A DNA stretch of 64,000 nt from Sporanaerobium hydrogeniformans (GTDB taxonomy: Bacteria; Bacillota; Clostridia; Lachnospirales; Cellulosilyticaceae): positions 1 to 64,000 of the forward strand of contig NZ_PEDL01000013.1 in NCBI RefSeq assembly GCF_002735925.1. The letters run 5' to 3'. The notes beneath the pieces were generated by a model. That model ran no database searches. It was given only the letters and a program-made list of their open reading frames with translations, and had not been told where the DNA came from. This document shows, piece by piece, positions 1 to 8,045 of the stretch. The first letter of the stretch is position 1. The number at the start of each line of letters is the position of its first letter. The translations under genes were made by a program, and so were the position numbers.

Positions 1-79
1 TGCCTTACTGTATAGCATGATCACTGTAGTAGGAAATTAAGAAAAAATAAAAAATAGGAACAGAATAAAGCTTCGGCTA

Positions 80-272
80 GCAAGTAAGGGAGCTCTTCGC
101 AAGCTTCCTCCACAGGATGGATGTAAAATCTTAGAGAAGTCCTATAGGCTGTTTTTAGGGACGTTATCACAAGTGCCTTTCTTGTGATAGGTAGGACCGT
201 TAGCCTATTGGACTGAACTTAGATTTTACCCATCCGAGGACCGAGAAGCTGGTGAAGAGCTCCCTTACTTGC
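80..272. ncRNA. Candidate structured RNA: 193-nt rod-like hairpin
   Basis: A 19-bp perfect terminal stem (80-98 with 254-272) continues through AGCTTC/GAAGCT, then GGATGG-TGTAAAATCT pairing with AGATTTTAC-CCATCC, then AGTCC-TATAGGCT with AGCCTAT-GGACT, and ends in the apical stem-loop TTATCACAAG/CTTGTGATA. The pairing spans almost the whole element, with an asymmetric interior loop near 108-116/234-244. The overall length and rod shape, and the stretch TTCGCAAGC just inside the closing stem, recall 6S RNA. I cannot confirm the family, and the strand is undecided because a rod folds on both strands. No T-run terminator follows. A MITE-like element with long inverted ends is the main alternative. 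Confidence 0.45.
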
Positions 273-478
273 GGCCCCTGAGAATACCCCCCTATCCCTT
301 TCCTCTTAGCATTATTATGTGTAAAATACCCTAACAAACTGAAAGTTATTACTCATTACTTTAGCTTCTATGAATAGTGTTAGGTAGAAAAATAGGAGAG
401 AGGAAGCATAGGATGAAGGAGTAATTAATAAAATATAAAAAATAAATAAAATAATTATATAAAATTAAGAAAATATAA

Positions 479-507
479 TTGACTTTTTTGACTAATTAGT
501 ATAAAAT
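479..507 (+). promoter_or_regulatory. SigA-type promoter of the sugar ABC operon
   Basis: TTGACT at 479-484 and TAAAAT at 502-507 are separated by 17 bp, close to the vegetative consensus. The predicted start lies just upstream of or within the operator-like sequences at 511-567. The leader to the first gene is long (about 165 nt). Confidence 0.6.
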
Positions 508-510
508 GTA

Positions 511-567
511 ATTGGAAACGATACCGATAAGGTTTCCGAAAAGGGTACCAATTGGAATCGTTGTACA
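511..567. promoter_or_regulatory. cre/LacI-family operator-like sites
   Basis: TGGAAACGATACC at 513-525 fits the catabolite-responsive element core TGNAANCGNWNNC at every position. A second copy, TGGAATCGTTGTA at 553-565, misses only the last C. The inverted pair GGAAAC (514-519) and GTTTCC (532-537) also fits a LacI-family operator. The position just downstream of the -10 box suggests a roadblock or repression site for CcpA or for the LacI-family protein encoded at 3929-4933. Which protein binds is inference. Confidence 0.55.
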
Positions 568-682
568 CATTTACCAAAGGACCCTCATGTACGAAGCTAA
601 AGACTTCTTGGGTTACATACAGCTTTACAAAGGGAAAGTTTAAATCTATGGTTAAGAGTGTTAAGAAAAGGGGGATTTTATA

Positions 683-2047
683 ATGAAATTAAACAAGGCA
701 ATGCAATCATTCTGGGCAGCATCTATGGTTACGACGATGGCAGTAGGTATGGTAGGTTGTGGTGGTAAAGCAGAAGCACCAGCTAGTACACCAGCAGCAA
801 AAGAAGAAGTAAAAAGTGAAGCACCAAAGGAAGAAGCAAAAGCAGAACCTGTAACAGTTGACATCTTCCAATTCAAGGTAGAAATTGCTGAAGAACTTCA
901 AAAAGCTATTGACCTTTATACTTCTAAAAATCCAAATGTAACCATTAATCTCCAAACGGTAGGTGGTGGGGATGACTATGGTGCAGCACAAAGAGCATTG
1001 TTCCAGTCAGGTCAAGAGCCAACGATTTTTAACATTGGTGGGCCACAGGACGTTGTAGACTGGAAAGAATATCTTGAAGATTTAAGTGACCAAAGCTGGG
1101 TAAGTACAGCAGGAACAACACTAGGTGCTGTAACTGATGAAGGAAAGATCTATGGTATGCCATTTGCAGTAGAAGGTTATGGCATTGCTTACAACAAAGA
1201 GATTTTTGAGACAGCAGGTATAGATGTAAGTACTATTAAAGATTTAGCATCTATGGATGCAGCTTTTGCAGCATTAGATACTAAAATCAAATCAGGTGAA
1301 TTAAAGGATAAATATCCAAACTTAGAAGCAGTTGTAGAAATGCCAGCTAAAGAGCTCTGGGTAATGGGCTTACATGCTTCTAACCTTTTCTTAAATCAAG
1401 AATTTGCAACTGGTATGGATGCATTTAAAGCAAAAGAAGTAGCTTTCACAAAGAGTGCTGATTACAAAACTTATATGGATATGATGATTAAGTACTCTCC
1501 AAATGCAAGTACGCCAGCTAAAGCGAATGCTGTTGACTACTCAACACAAGTGGATCAGGGTATTGCACTTGAAAGAGTAGCAGCTATCCAACAAGGTAAC
1601 TGGATTTATGGAGGGGTTAAAAATGTTGACCCAGCTGTAGCAGATAAATTAGGTTTCCTCCCAGTCCCTGGCGATAGCATTCCTTTAGGTGTACCTATGT
1701 ACTGGGGAATTAACTGTAAAAAATCAGATGCTGAAAAACAAGCAGCTAAGGATTTCTTAAATTGGCTTTATACATCTGAGGAAGGTAAAGACATTATTGT
1801 TAATAAATTCTTCTTTATCCCACCATTTACTGGCTATGAAAAATATCCAGCACAAGATGCCCTTGGTAAAGCAATCATGGAGTACCAAGCAGCTGGTAAG
1901 ACAACTCCATGGGTATTTATGGGATACCCAACTTCATGGGGAGAACAAGTACTCGGTGTAAATCTTCAAAAATACATTGGTGGTGAAATAAGTTGGGATG
2001 AAGCCATAAAAGCAGCCCAAGAAGGATGGAAATCATCTAGACAATAA
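683..2047 (+). CDS. Sugar ABC transporter substrate-binding lipoprotein
   Basis: The 454-residue product is the extracellular solute-binding component (SBP family 1) of a carbohydrate importer. It has a lipoprotein signal with lipobox M-V-G-C at about residues 23-26, then a flexible Ala/Pro/Glu/Lys-rich linker, then the binding domain from about residue 45 to the end. The start is set by GGGGGA upstream of ATG. It is first in an operon with two permeases and followed by a LacI-type regulator. The lipid-anchored protein should deliver an oligosaccharide or sugar to the permeases. The actual sugar cannot be read from the sequence. Repression by the LacI-family protein or CcpA is suggested by the upstream operators. 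Confidence 0.93.
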   Translation: MKLNKAMQSFWAASMVTTMAVGMVGCGGKAEAPASTPAAKEEVKSEAPKEEAKAEPVTVDIFQFKVEIAEELQKAIDLYTSKNPNVTINLQTVGGGDDYGAAQRALFQSGQEPTIFNIGGPQDVVDWKEYLEDLSDQSWVSTAGTTLGAVTDEGKIYGMPFAVEGYGIAYNKEIFETAGIDVSTIKDLASMDAAFAALDTKIKSGELKDKYPNLEAVVEMPAKELWVMGLHASNLFLNQEFATGMDAFKAKEVAFTKSADYKTYMDMMIKYSPNASTPAKANAVDYSTQVDQGIALERVAAIQQGNWIYGGVKNVDPAVADKLGFLPVPGDSIPLGVPMYWGINCKKSDAEKQAAKDFLNWLYTSEEGKDIIVNKFFFIPPFTGYEKYPAQDALGKAIMEYQAAGKTTPWVFMGYPTSWGEQVLGVNLQKYIGGEISWDEAIKAAQEGWKSSRQ

Positions 2048-2073
2048 ATTCTAAATAATGGTACAATTAAGAG

Positions 2074-2100
2074 GTGCATAGAGCCAAGAGCTCTATGCAC
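2074..2100. promoter_or_regulatory. Intergenic hairpin between binding protein and permease genes
   Basis: GTGCATAGAG (2074-2083) pairs perfectly with CTCTATGCAC (2091-2100) across a 7-nt loop. No strong T-run follows directly. A stable stem at this position is typical of ABC operons, where it protects the 5' mRNA segment or attenuates transcription so that the binding protein outnumbers the permeases. That role is inference. Confidence 0.6.
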
Positions 2101-2123
2101 TCTATTAAAATAAAGGTGGTGAA

Positions 2124-2993
2124 GTGATGAAAAAAGGTTCAAGGTTATGGTTTTGGGTGTTTATTGGTCCGATGTTATTTGCCTTTTTAGTAGTGCAGGT
2201 TATTCCAACATTGATGGGGATATTTTATTCCTTCACTTCTTGGAATGGTATTACAGGAGGAATGGATTTAGTAGGACTCAATAACTACAAATCTGTACTT
2301 GCAGATAAAGATTTTTACAAAGCCTTTTGGTTCACTGCCAGGTTTGCAATAACAGCTATTATGAGTATCAACCTCGTTGGCTTTTTATTAGCGCTTCTTG
2401 TAACATCTGGAATCAAAGGGAGTCATGTACTTCGTGGTGCATTTTTCATTCCTAACTTAATTGGGGGTCTAATACTAGGTTTTATTTGGCAATTTATTTT
2501 TACAAAAGCTTTTGATGCATTAGGTGCAAGGTTAGGTATAGAATGGCTAGAGGGGTGGCTTGCTACATCTACTACAGGGTTTTGGGGACTTGTTATTTTA
2601 ATGACGTGGCAAATGGCAGGCTACATGATGATTATTTATATATCAGGTCTTCAAAATATACCAGATAGTGTCATGGAAGCAGCTGCCATTGATGGAGCAA
2701 GCAAATGGCAGGTACTCAAAAATATAACCCTTCCATTAGTGGCGCCAGCTTTTACCGTAGGGATATTTTTAACTTTATCCAATTCCTTTAAACTTTATGA
2801 CCAAAACCTATCCTTAACAGGTGGTGGACCGGGTGGTTCAACGGAGATGGTAGCCATGAATATCTACAATACGGCTTTTAAATTTAATAAGCTAGGCTTA
2901 GCACAAGCAAAAGCGGTGATCTTCTTAATTGTGTTAGCTGTTGTAGCACTTACCCAAATGTATATAAGTAAGAAGAAGGAGGTTGAAATGTAA
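2124..2993 (+). CDS. Sugar ABC transporter permease (MalF/UgpA type)
   Basis: This 289-residue membrane protein has about six transmembrane segments (roughly 10-32, 75-97, 106-127, 154-175, 205-225 and 258-280). The permease EAA loop, EAAAIDGASKWQ..LP, starts near residue 184 and contacts the ATPase. The GGTGG ribosome site lies just before ATG. It pairs with the next gene, which overlaps it by one base (TAATG), so the two are probably translationally coupled. No ATPase is encoded nearby. As in many Gram-positive sugar importers, a shared MsmK/UgpC-type ATPase elsewhere probably energises it. Confidence 0.93.
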   Translation: MMKKGSRLWFWVFIGPMLFAFLVVQVIPTLMGIFYSFTSWNGITGGMDLVGLNNYKSVLADKDFYKAFWFTARFAITAIMSINLVGFLLALLVTSGIKGSHVLRGAFFIPNLIGGLILGFIWQFIFTKAFDALGARLGIEWLEGWLATSTTGFWGLVILMTWQMAGYMMIIYISGLQNIPDSVMEAAAIDGASKWQVLKNITLPLVAPAFTVGIFLTLSNSFKLYDQNLSLTGGGPGGSTEMVAMNIYNTAFKFNKLGLAQAKAVIFLIVLAVVALTQMYISKKKEVEM

Positions 2994-3817
2994 TGGTGGA
3001 AAAAAAATCAAATAAAATTTTATTAACCCTTATTACTCTTTTTTCAGCTGTCCTTTTCTTATTACCCTTCTATATTGTACTTATTAATTCCTTTAAGACA
3101 CAAAAAGGTTTTCTACTTGATGTATTAGGCTTGCCGGGTCAATATTTTACCTTGAACAATTACCCTGAGGCCTTTAAAAAGCTTGATTTTATCTCTAGCT
3201 TCACCAATTCACTTTATATCACAGTTATTGCAGTTAGCCTTCTTTTAATTTTGGGGTCTATGGCAGCGTGGATGTTAGTAAGGACAAAGACAAAGCTTAG
3301 TATGTTTATTTTTATGATGTTTTCAACTGCTATGCTGATTCCTTTTCAGTCTGTCATGCTACCTTTGGTGCGTATTATGGGCAAGTTAAATCTTTTAAAC
3401 CCAGTGGGGATTATCTTTATGTATCTAGGCTTTGGGGCACCTCTTACGATTATGCTTTACCACGGATTTGTAAAGAGTGTTCCTGTAGAGATTGAGGAAG
3501 CAGCCATTATTGACGGGTGTGGGAAATTTATGACTTTTTGGCGAGTGGTCTTTCCCCTTTTGAAGCCAATAAGTGTAACAGTTTCTATCTTACAAGCTAT
3601 GTGGATTTGGAATGACTTCCTTTTACCACAACTTACAATCAATAGACCTGAGTGGCAAACCATTCCACTTAAGATGTTTTACTTTTTTGGGCAGTTTGCA
3701 AAAAGGTGGGACTTAGGTCTTGCAGGACTTGTCCTAGCAATGTTGCCTATTGTACTTTTTTATATAGCTATGCAAAAATATATTATTAAGGGTGTTATGC
3801 AAGGCTCTATTAAATAA
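2993..3817 (+). CDS. Sugar ABC transporter permease (MalG/UgpE type)
   Basis: The 274-residue second permease has about six transmembrane helices and the EAA loop EEAAIIDGCGKF..FPLLKP near residue 166. The C-terminus I-K-G-V-M-Q-G-S-I-K is the usual MalG-family ending. The start codon overlaps the stop of the preceding permease. It forms the membrane channel with that protein for the sugar delivered by the lipoprotein at 683-2047. Confidence 0.93.
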   Translation: MVEKKSNKILLTLITLFSAVLFLLPFYIVLINSFKTQKGFLLDVLGLPGQYFTLNNYPEAFKKLDFISSFTNSLYITVIAVSLLLILGSMAAWMLVRTKTKLSMFIFMMFSTAMLIPFQSVMLPLVRIMGKLNLLNPVGIIFMYLGFGAPLTIMLYHGFVKSVPVEIEEAAIIDGCGKFMTFWRVVFPLLKPISVTVSILQAMWIWNDFLLPQLTINRPEWQTIPLKMFYFFGQFAKRWDLGLAGLVLAMLPIVLFYIAMQKYIIKGVMQGSIK

Positions 3818-3853
3818 AATAACATAAAAAACATAAAAATAGCTGATTATTAA

Positions 3854-3882
3854 TTGACATGAATCCTATGGGATAATAGAAT
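3854..3882 (+). promoter_or_regulatory. Probable promoter of the LacI-family regulator
   Basis: TTGACA (3854-3859) and TAGAAT (3877-3882) are 17 bp apart, placing a start about 40 nt before the AGGAGG ribosome site of the next gene. The regulator may therefore have its own transcript in addition to read-through from the permease genes. Confidence 0.5.
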
Positions 3883-3928
3883 CAAACCAAAAGAGTATTA
3901 TTTCATAAGGATACGTAGGAGGAAAAAG

Positions 3929-4933
3929 ATGACTATTACGGACATAGCAAGACTTTCTGGAGTAGGAGTAAGTACCGTTTCTAGGGTACTTAATAATCAT
4001 CCGGATGTTAAAGCTGAAACAAGAGAAAAGGTTTTAAATATCATAAAAGAATATAGCTATGTTCCCAACAATAGTGCCAGGATATTAAAGCAAACCAATA
4101 CTAAAAATGTAGGGATTTTAGTAAAGGGAGTATTTAATCCTTTCTTTTCTGCGATGCTAAAGGATATAAGTATCCGTGTGGAGGATGCGGGCTATACCAT
4201 GATTTTACACCATCATGATAATAGCAATGATCTAGATACACTCATTGGTTTTATAAAAGAAAAGAAGTTGCAAGGGGTCATCTGCCTAGGGGGTAACTTC
4301 TTAGATATAAAAGAAGAGAGTTTAGAAGGAGTAGAGGCAGCAGTTGTATTACTTTCGGTGAGTATACAAAGTCAGAAAAACTATGATACTTTCTCAACCA
4401 TAAGCATTGCCAATGATGAGGCAGCTTATGAAGCAACCCACTACCTTATTCGTAACGGACACAAAAACATTGCCTTGTTATTAGGAGAAAAACATGATTT
4501 TGGCATTGGTAAACTACGTTATAAAGGATATAAAAAAGCATTAGAAGATCATAAGATTCCATTAAAAGAAGAAAATGTTATTTATGGGGAATACGATGTG
4601 GCAACAGCGTATGGAGTAACAAAAGATTTTTTAAGTCAGCATAAAGAGGTAACTGCCCTATTTGCCATCTCTGATATGATGGCGGTAGGAGCAGCCAAAG
4701 CTGCTATTGACTTAGGGTTTAGTATAGGGGGGACTATTTCCATTATGGGGTTTGATGGGATGGATGTGGCTAAATATTATAATCCTACTATTGCAACAGT
4801 TAAACAACCTAGAGAAGAGATGTCTCGTATGAGTGTAGAGCTGCTCTTAGGCTTAATGAATGGAAGTGCAAAGAACCAGCACATTGTATTAGATGTGGAG
4901 TTACTAGAAGGTAAGAGTACGAGAACAATTTAA
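3929..4933 (+). CDS. LacI-family transcriptional regulator
   Basis: The 334-residue protein has the classic LacI helix-turn-helix at residues 1-25 (TITDIARLSGVGVSTVSRVL), the hinge region to about residue 60, and a periplasmic-binding-protein-like effector domain to the end (IMGFDGMDVAKYYNP.IATVKQP near residue 275 is the family signature). AGGAGG precedes ATG. It sits downstream of the ABC importer and most likely controls it through the operator-like sites at 511-567. The effector is probably the imported sugar or a phosphorylated derivative, but this cannot be read from the sequence. Confidence 0.95.
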   Translation: MTITDIARLSGVGVSTVSRVLNNHPDVKAETREKVLNIIKEYSYVPNNSARILKQTNTKNVGILVKGVFNPFFSAMLKDISIRVEDAGYTMILHHHDNSNDLDTLIGFIKEKKLQGVICLGGNFLDIKEESLEGVEAAVVLLSVSIQSQKNYDTFSTISIANDEAAYEATHYLIRNGHKNIALLLGEKHDFGIGKLRYKGYKKALEDHKIPLKEENVIYGEYDVATAYGVTKDFLSQHKEVTALFAISDMMAVGAAKAAIDLGFSIGGTISIMGFDGMDVAKYYNPTIATVKQPREEMSRMSVELLLGLMNGSAKNQHIVLDVELLEGKSTRTI

Positions 4934-4944
4934 GGATAATTTAA

Positions 4945-5016
4945 ACAGAGCCGGTGCATGAGTGAACTTGTTTAGAAGTAAACAGGACATTCAGACACCG
5001 GCTCTGTATATTTTTT
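4945..5016 (+). terminator. Rho-independent terminator after the LacI gene
   Basis: ACAGAGCCGGTG (4945-4956) pairs with CACCGGCTCTGT (4996-5007), followed by TATATTTTTT. A small inner stem GTTTA/TAAAC sits in the loop. Confidence 0.85.
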
Positions 5017-5072
5017 GAGGAATTACAAATAATGGTTATAGATATGTACTAAGTGGATGGAAGGAGTGCCAT

Positions 5073-5267
5073 ATGGAGGCTTTTAAAGACATTTTTTCGA
5101 TTTATATCATTCTGTTTATGTTAGGCTTAGGACTTTATATGACTTTTATACAAAGTAACAATCTTATACAAGTAAATCACCTTACTAGAGAAGGACAATT
5201 TGTAAGGTATGCAGGATGGTTTTATATTGTTTTAGCAGCTATAGGGTTTGTAATGCTATGGATTTAA
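5073..5267 (+). CDS. Small membrane protein upstream of the germination operon
   Basis: This 64-residue protein has two hydrophobic segments (about 8-27 and 45-63) joined by a polar loop with LTREGQFVRYAGW. Ribosome site GGAAGGAG precedes ATG. It ends 24 bp before gerA and is probably co-transcribed with it. Its size and shape resemble the small CLC_0170-type two-helix membrane proteins of Clostridia, but I assign that only tentatively. A role alongside the germinant receptor, like the small GerD- or GerW-type accessory proteins, is a guess from position. Confidence 0.75.
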   Translation: MEAFKDIFSIYIILFMLGLGLYMTFIQSNNLIQVNHLTREGQFVRYAGWFYIVLAAIGFVMLWI

Positions 5268-5291
5268 TGAAAAGAGAAAGGAGTTAAAGTA

Positions 5292-6944
5292 ATGCCCAAG
5301 GAAGCAACCAAAAACATCATAAGTAATGAAGATAATTACCATGATAAAAATAACAAGATTAATATACAGCTTTCCAAAGATCTTGCAGTTAACATTCAGA
5401 ATATAGAGCTACTATTTAAAAATTGCATGGATGTAGTCAAGAGGCAGGTAGATATAGGCAAGGATTTTCCTTTTAAGATTTATGGAGTTTATGTAGACGG
5501 GATGATTAACCGTGACATATTAGAGCACTTCTTTTTAGGGCGAATTATTGATTATAAAAACTTACAAGCTTCTGTAGAACGGGAGGGCACGACACCCTCA
5601 CAACTGATTATGCAGCATTTTTCTGCTACCTTTGATATTAAAGAAACAGATTCAATGGATGCTATGGTAAATGCGGTCTTATCAGGAGATAGTGCCATCT
5701 TTATAGATCACTCAGAAAAGGGACTTATTATCTCCAATAGAGCATGGCCCAATAGAGGAGTGGGAGAACCTACAGATGAAAACGTAGTAAGAGGGCCTAA
5801 GGATGCTTTTACAGAAACCATTCGTTTTAATACGGTCTTAATCAGAAGAAGAATCCGTGATACAAAGCTTAAAGTGAAAATGATGAGCTATGGCATCCGT
5901 AGCCGTACAGATGTAGCTATCATGTATGTAGAGGATATTGTAAAGCCAGAACTTTTAGAAGAAGTTATGCGAAGGCTTAATAAATATGAAATTGATGCCA
6001 TCTATGATAGTGGCTATATTGAGCAGCTTGTAGAAGACAGTTGGAAGAGTCCATTTCCACAAACTCAAGCCACCGAAAGACCCGATAAGGTAGCATCAAG
6101 CTTACTTGAAGGTAAGGTTGCCATTATAGTGGATAACTCACCTTTTGTTATTGTGGTTCCTACGACACTGAATGCCTTTTATCAGGCTTCTGAGGATTAC
6201 TACCAACGTTGGCAAATAATGAGTTTTACCCGTATTTTACGTTACATTGTTTCCTTTTTAGCTTTTGCCTTGCCAGGCCTTTATGTTGCACTACTTAATT
6301 TTCAACCAGCCATGCTTCCGACACCCTTTGCCATATCTATTGCGGCATCTCGGGCAGGTATTACTTTTTCAACGGTAGTAGAGATTTTGATTATGGAGCT
6401 TACCTTTGAATTGTTTAGAGAAGCTGGGATTAGGATACCAGGAGCGATAGGACATGTTATTGGACTAGTGGGAGGTATTGTTATTGGACAAGCTGCTGTA
6501 GATGCCAATATTATAAGTCCCATGATTATTATTATCATTTCATTTACAGCTATTTGTTCCTTTGCTATACCTGATTATAGTCTAACCTCTGCTTTTAGGC
6601 TTATAAGATATTTATTTATAGCTCTTTCCGCTGTTTTGGGGCTGTATGGCTTCCTATTAGCCATGCTGATCATTCTTGCACATCTTTCTTCCTTAGAAAG
6701 CTTTAAGATTCCTTATCTTGCTCCTTATAATATTATGAGTGAAAATAAATTCAATGATTTAAAAGATACCCTTTTACGTTTTCCAACCTTTATGCAAACA
6801 CGTAGACCTATTTTTGCAAGAGAAAATCAGCGTACACGCTTACGTCTAAAAATCGAGAGGGTACAGCAAGATGTACCCCCCGGCTCTAATAGTGCTACAA
6901 CCAATGATAATCATGCTGCAGATGATAAAGAAAGAGGTGAGTAA
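5292..6944 (+). CDS. gerA: Spore germination protein GerA family (receptor A subunit)
   Basis: The 550-residue A subunit of a Ger germinant receptor, an inner spore membrane complex that senses nutrients and triggers ion release. It has a hydrophilic N-terminal domain (about 1-300) with the family hallmark PFPQTQATERPDKVA near residue 255, four to five membrane helices (about 310-490) and a charged C-terminal tail. The usual GerA length is about 480-550. The stop is directly followed by the gerB ATG, and gerC overlaps gerB, so this is a compact A-B-C operon. The germinant cannot be predicted from sequence. Confidence 0.95.
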   Translation: MPKEATKNIISNEDNYHDKNNKINIQLSKDLAVNIQNIELLFKNCMDVVKRQVDIGKDFPFKIYGVYVDGMINRDILEHFFLGRIIDYKNLQASVEREGTTPSQLIMQHFSATFDIKETDSMDAMVNAVLSGDSAIFIDHSEKGLIISNRAWPNRGVGEPTDENVVRGPKDAFTETIRFNTVLIRRRIRDTKLKVKMMSYGIRSRTDVAIMYVEDIVKPELLEEVMRRLNKYEIDAIYDSGYIEQLVEDSWKSPFPQTQATERPDKVASSLLEGKVAIIVDNSPFVIVVPTTLNAFYQASEDYYQRWQIMSFTRILRYIVSFLAFALPGLYVALLNFQPAMLPTPFAISIAASRAGITFSTVVEILIMELTFELFREAGIRIPGAIGHVIGLVGGIVIGQAAVDANIISPMIIIIISFTAICSFAIPDYSLTSAFRLIRYLFIALSAVLGLYGFLLAMLIILAHLSSLESFKIPYLAPYNIMSENKFNDLKDTLLRFPTFMQTRRPIFARENQRTRLRLKIERVQQDVPPGSNSATTNDNHAADDKERGE

Positions 6945-8045
6945 ATGTTTTCTCATAACGGTAAAATTTCTGTAAGTCAAGTTAAAATCTTACTTATACT
7001 CCAAATGTTTAATACAGGCATTCTCCTCCTTCCTAAAACAGCTGCTCATATAGTGGGGAGGGAGGGATATGTATTACCCATTATTGCACTTGTCTTTGGA
7101 GTGGCCTACGTCTATGGGATAGTAGGCCTCACAGAACATTTTAAAGGTGAAACATTGGTAGAGTTTACACCTAAGATAGTACCTAAAGGGATTGCCTTTA
7201 TAATTATCTGGGCATTTGCTATAAAGCTCATTATTACAGCAGGATTAGAGCTTAGGATGTTTGCAGAAATGATTTCAAGGGTAATGCTTCCTAAAACACC
7301 TCTTGCAGTCATTTTGCTTTCCATGCTGCTCGTATCTGCCTATTTGGTGAAATCAGGTATCGAGGCAACTGCTCGCATGGCAGAAGTACTCATTTACTTT
7401 ATATTCATACCTTTGATCATTGTCATTTTATTTATTGTTTTTAAAGCAGATTATAAGCAGCTGATGCCATTTTTTCAGGTACAGCCACTTGCCATAGGGA
7501 AGGGAGCCTTTTTAATAAGTCTATCCTTTATGCCTATTGAATTTATGCTCATGCTTACAGGTTTAATGGAGAAGCCAGAAAAGGCAAAAAGAGCCACTTT
7601 AGTAGCTTTGGTGATTATGAGTGTTATCGAAGTAATCGTTATCCTGGTCACTTTTGTAGGGATAGGTGTAGAGGAGAGCAAGAGACAGCTTTGGCCCGTT
7701 ATTACGCTGATGCAGAGTGCTCAATTTTTAGGGGCTTTCGTAGAGAATCAAGAAATTTTAATGATGACCTGTTGGGTATTTAGTATTTTTATGTATGTAA
7801 GTTCAGGCATTTATTTTGTATCTCTTATAGGAAGTAGAGTCTGTCAATTTAAACGAGAAAATGTATTTGTACTGCCCATTATTCCCCTTCTCTTTTTTGT
7901 AGCAATGCTTCCTAGAAATTTAGCACAAGTTTATCTTTACTACATGAACTTTCAATATTACATGGGTGTATGGTTCTTGCTTCCTATCCCACTTATATTA
8001 CTAATAATAACTAGAATAAAGAAGGTGGGAGGTAAATATGAGTAA
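6945..8045 (+). CDS. gerB: Spore germination permease GerB family (receptor B subunit)
   Basis: The 366-residue polytopic protein has about ten transmembrane helices and belongs to the endospore germination permease branch of the APC superfamily. The N-terminal signature KISVSQVKILLIL followed by LPKTAAHIVGREGY is typical. It starts immediately after the gerA stop codon, and its 3' end overlaps gerC by 8 bp. The B subunit carries the germinant-binding pocket in studied receptors. Confidence 0.94.
   Translation: MFSHNGKISVSQVKILLILQMFNTGILLLPKTAAHIVGREGYVLPIIALVFGVAYVYGIVGLTEHFKGETLVEFTPKIVPKGIAFIIIWAFAIKLIITAGLELRMFAEMISRVMLPKTPLAVILLSMLLVSAYLVKSGIEATARMAEVLIYFIFIPLIIVILFIVFKADYKQLMPFFQVQPLAIGKGAFLISLSFMPIEFMLMLTGLMEKPEKAKRATLVALVIMSVIEVIVILVTFVGIGVEESKRQLWPVITLMQSAQFLGAFVENQEILMMTCWVFSIFMYVSSGIYFVSLIGSRVCQFKRENVFVLPIIPLLFFVAMLPRNLAQVYLYYMNFQYYMGVWFLLPIPLILLIITRIKKVGGKYE

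Noticed and set aside
2..40. Possible 3' end of a gene entering from the left (12 open codons, then TAA)
   Set aside because: Too short to identify, and no family motif is visible; chance is likely.
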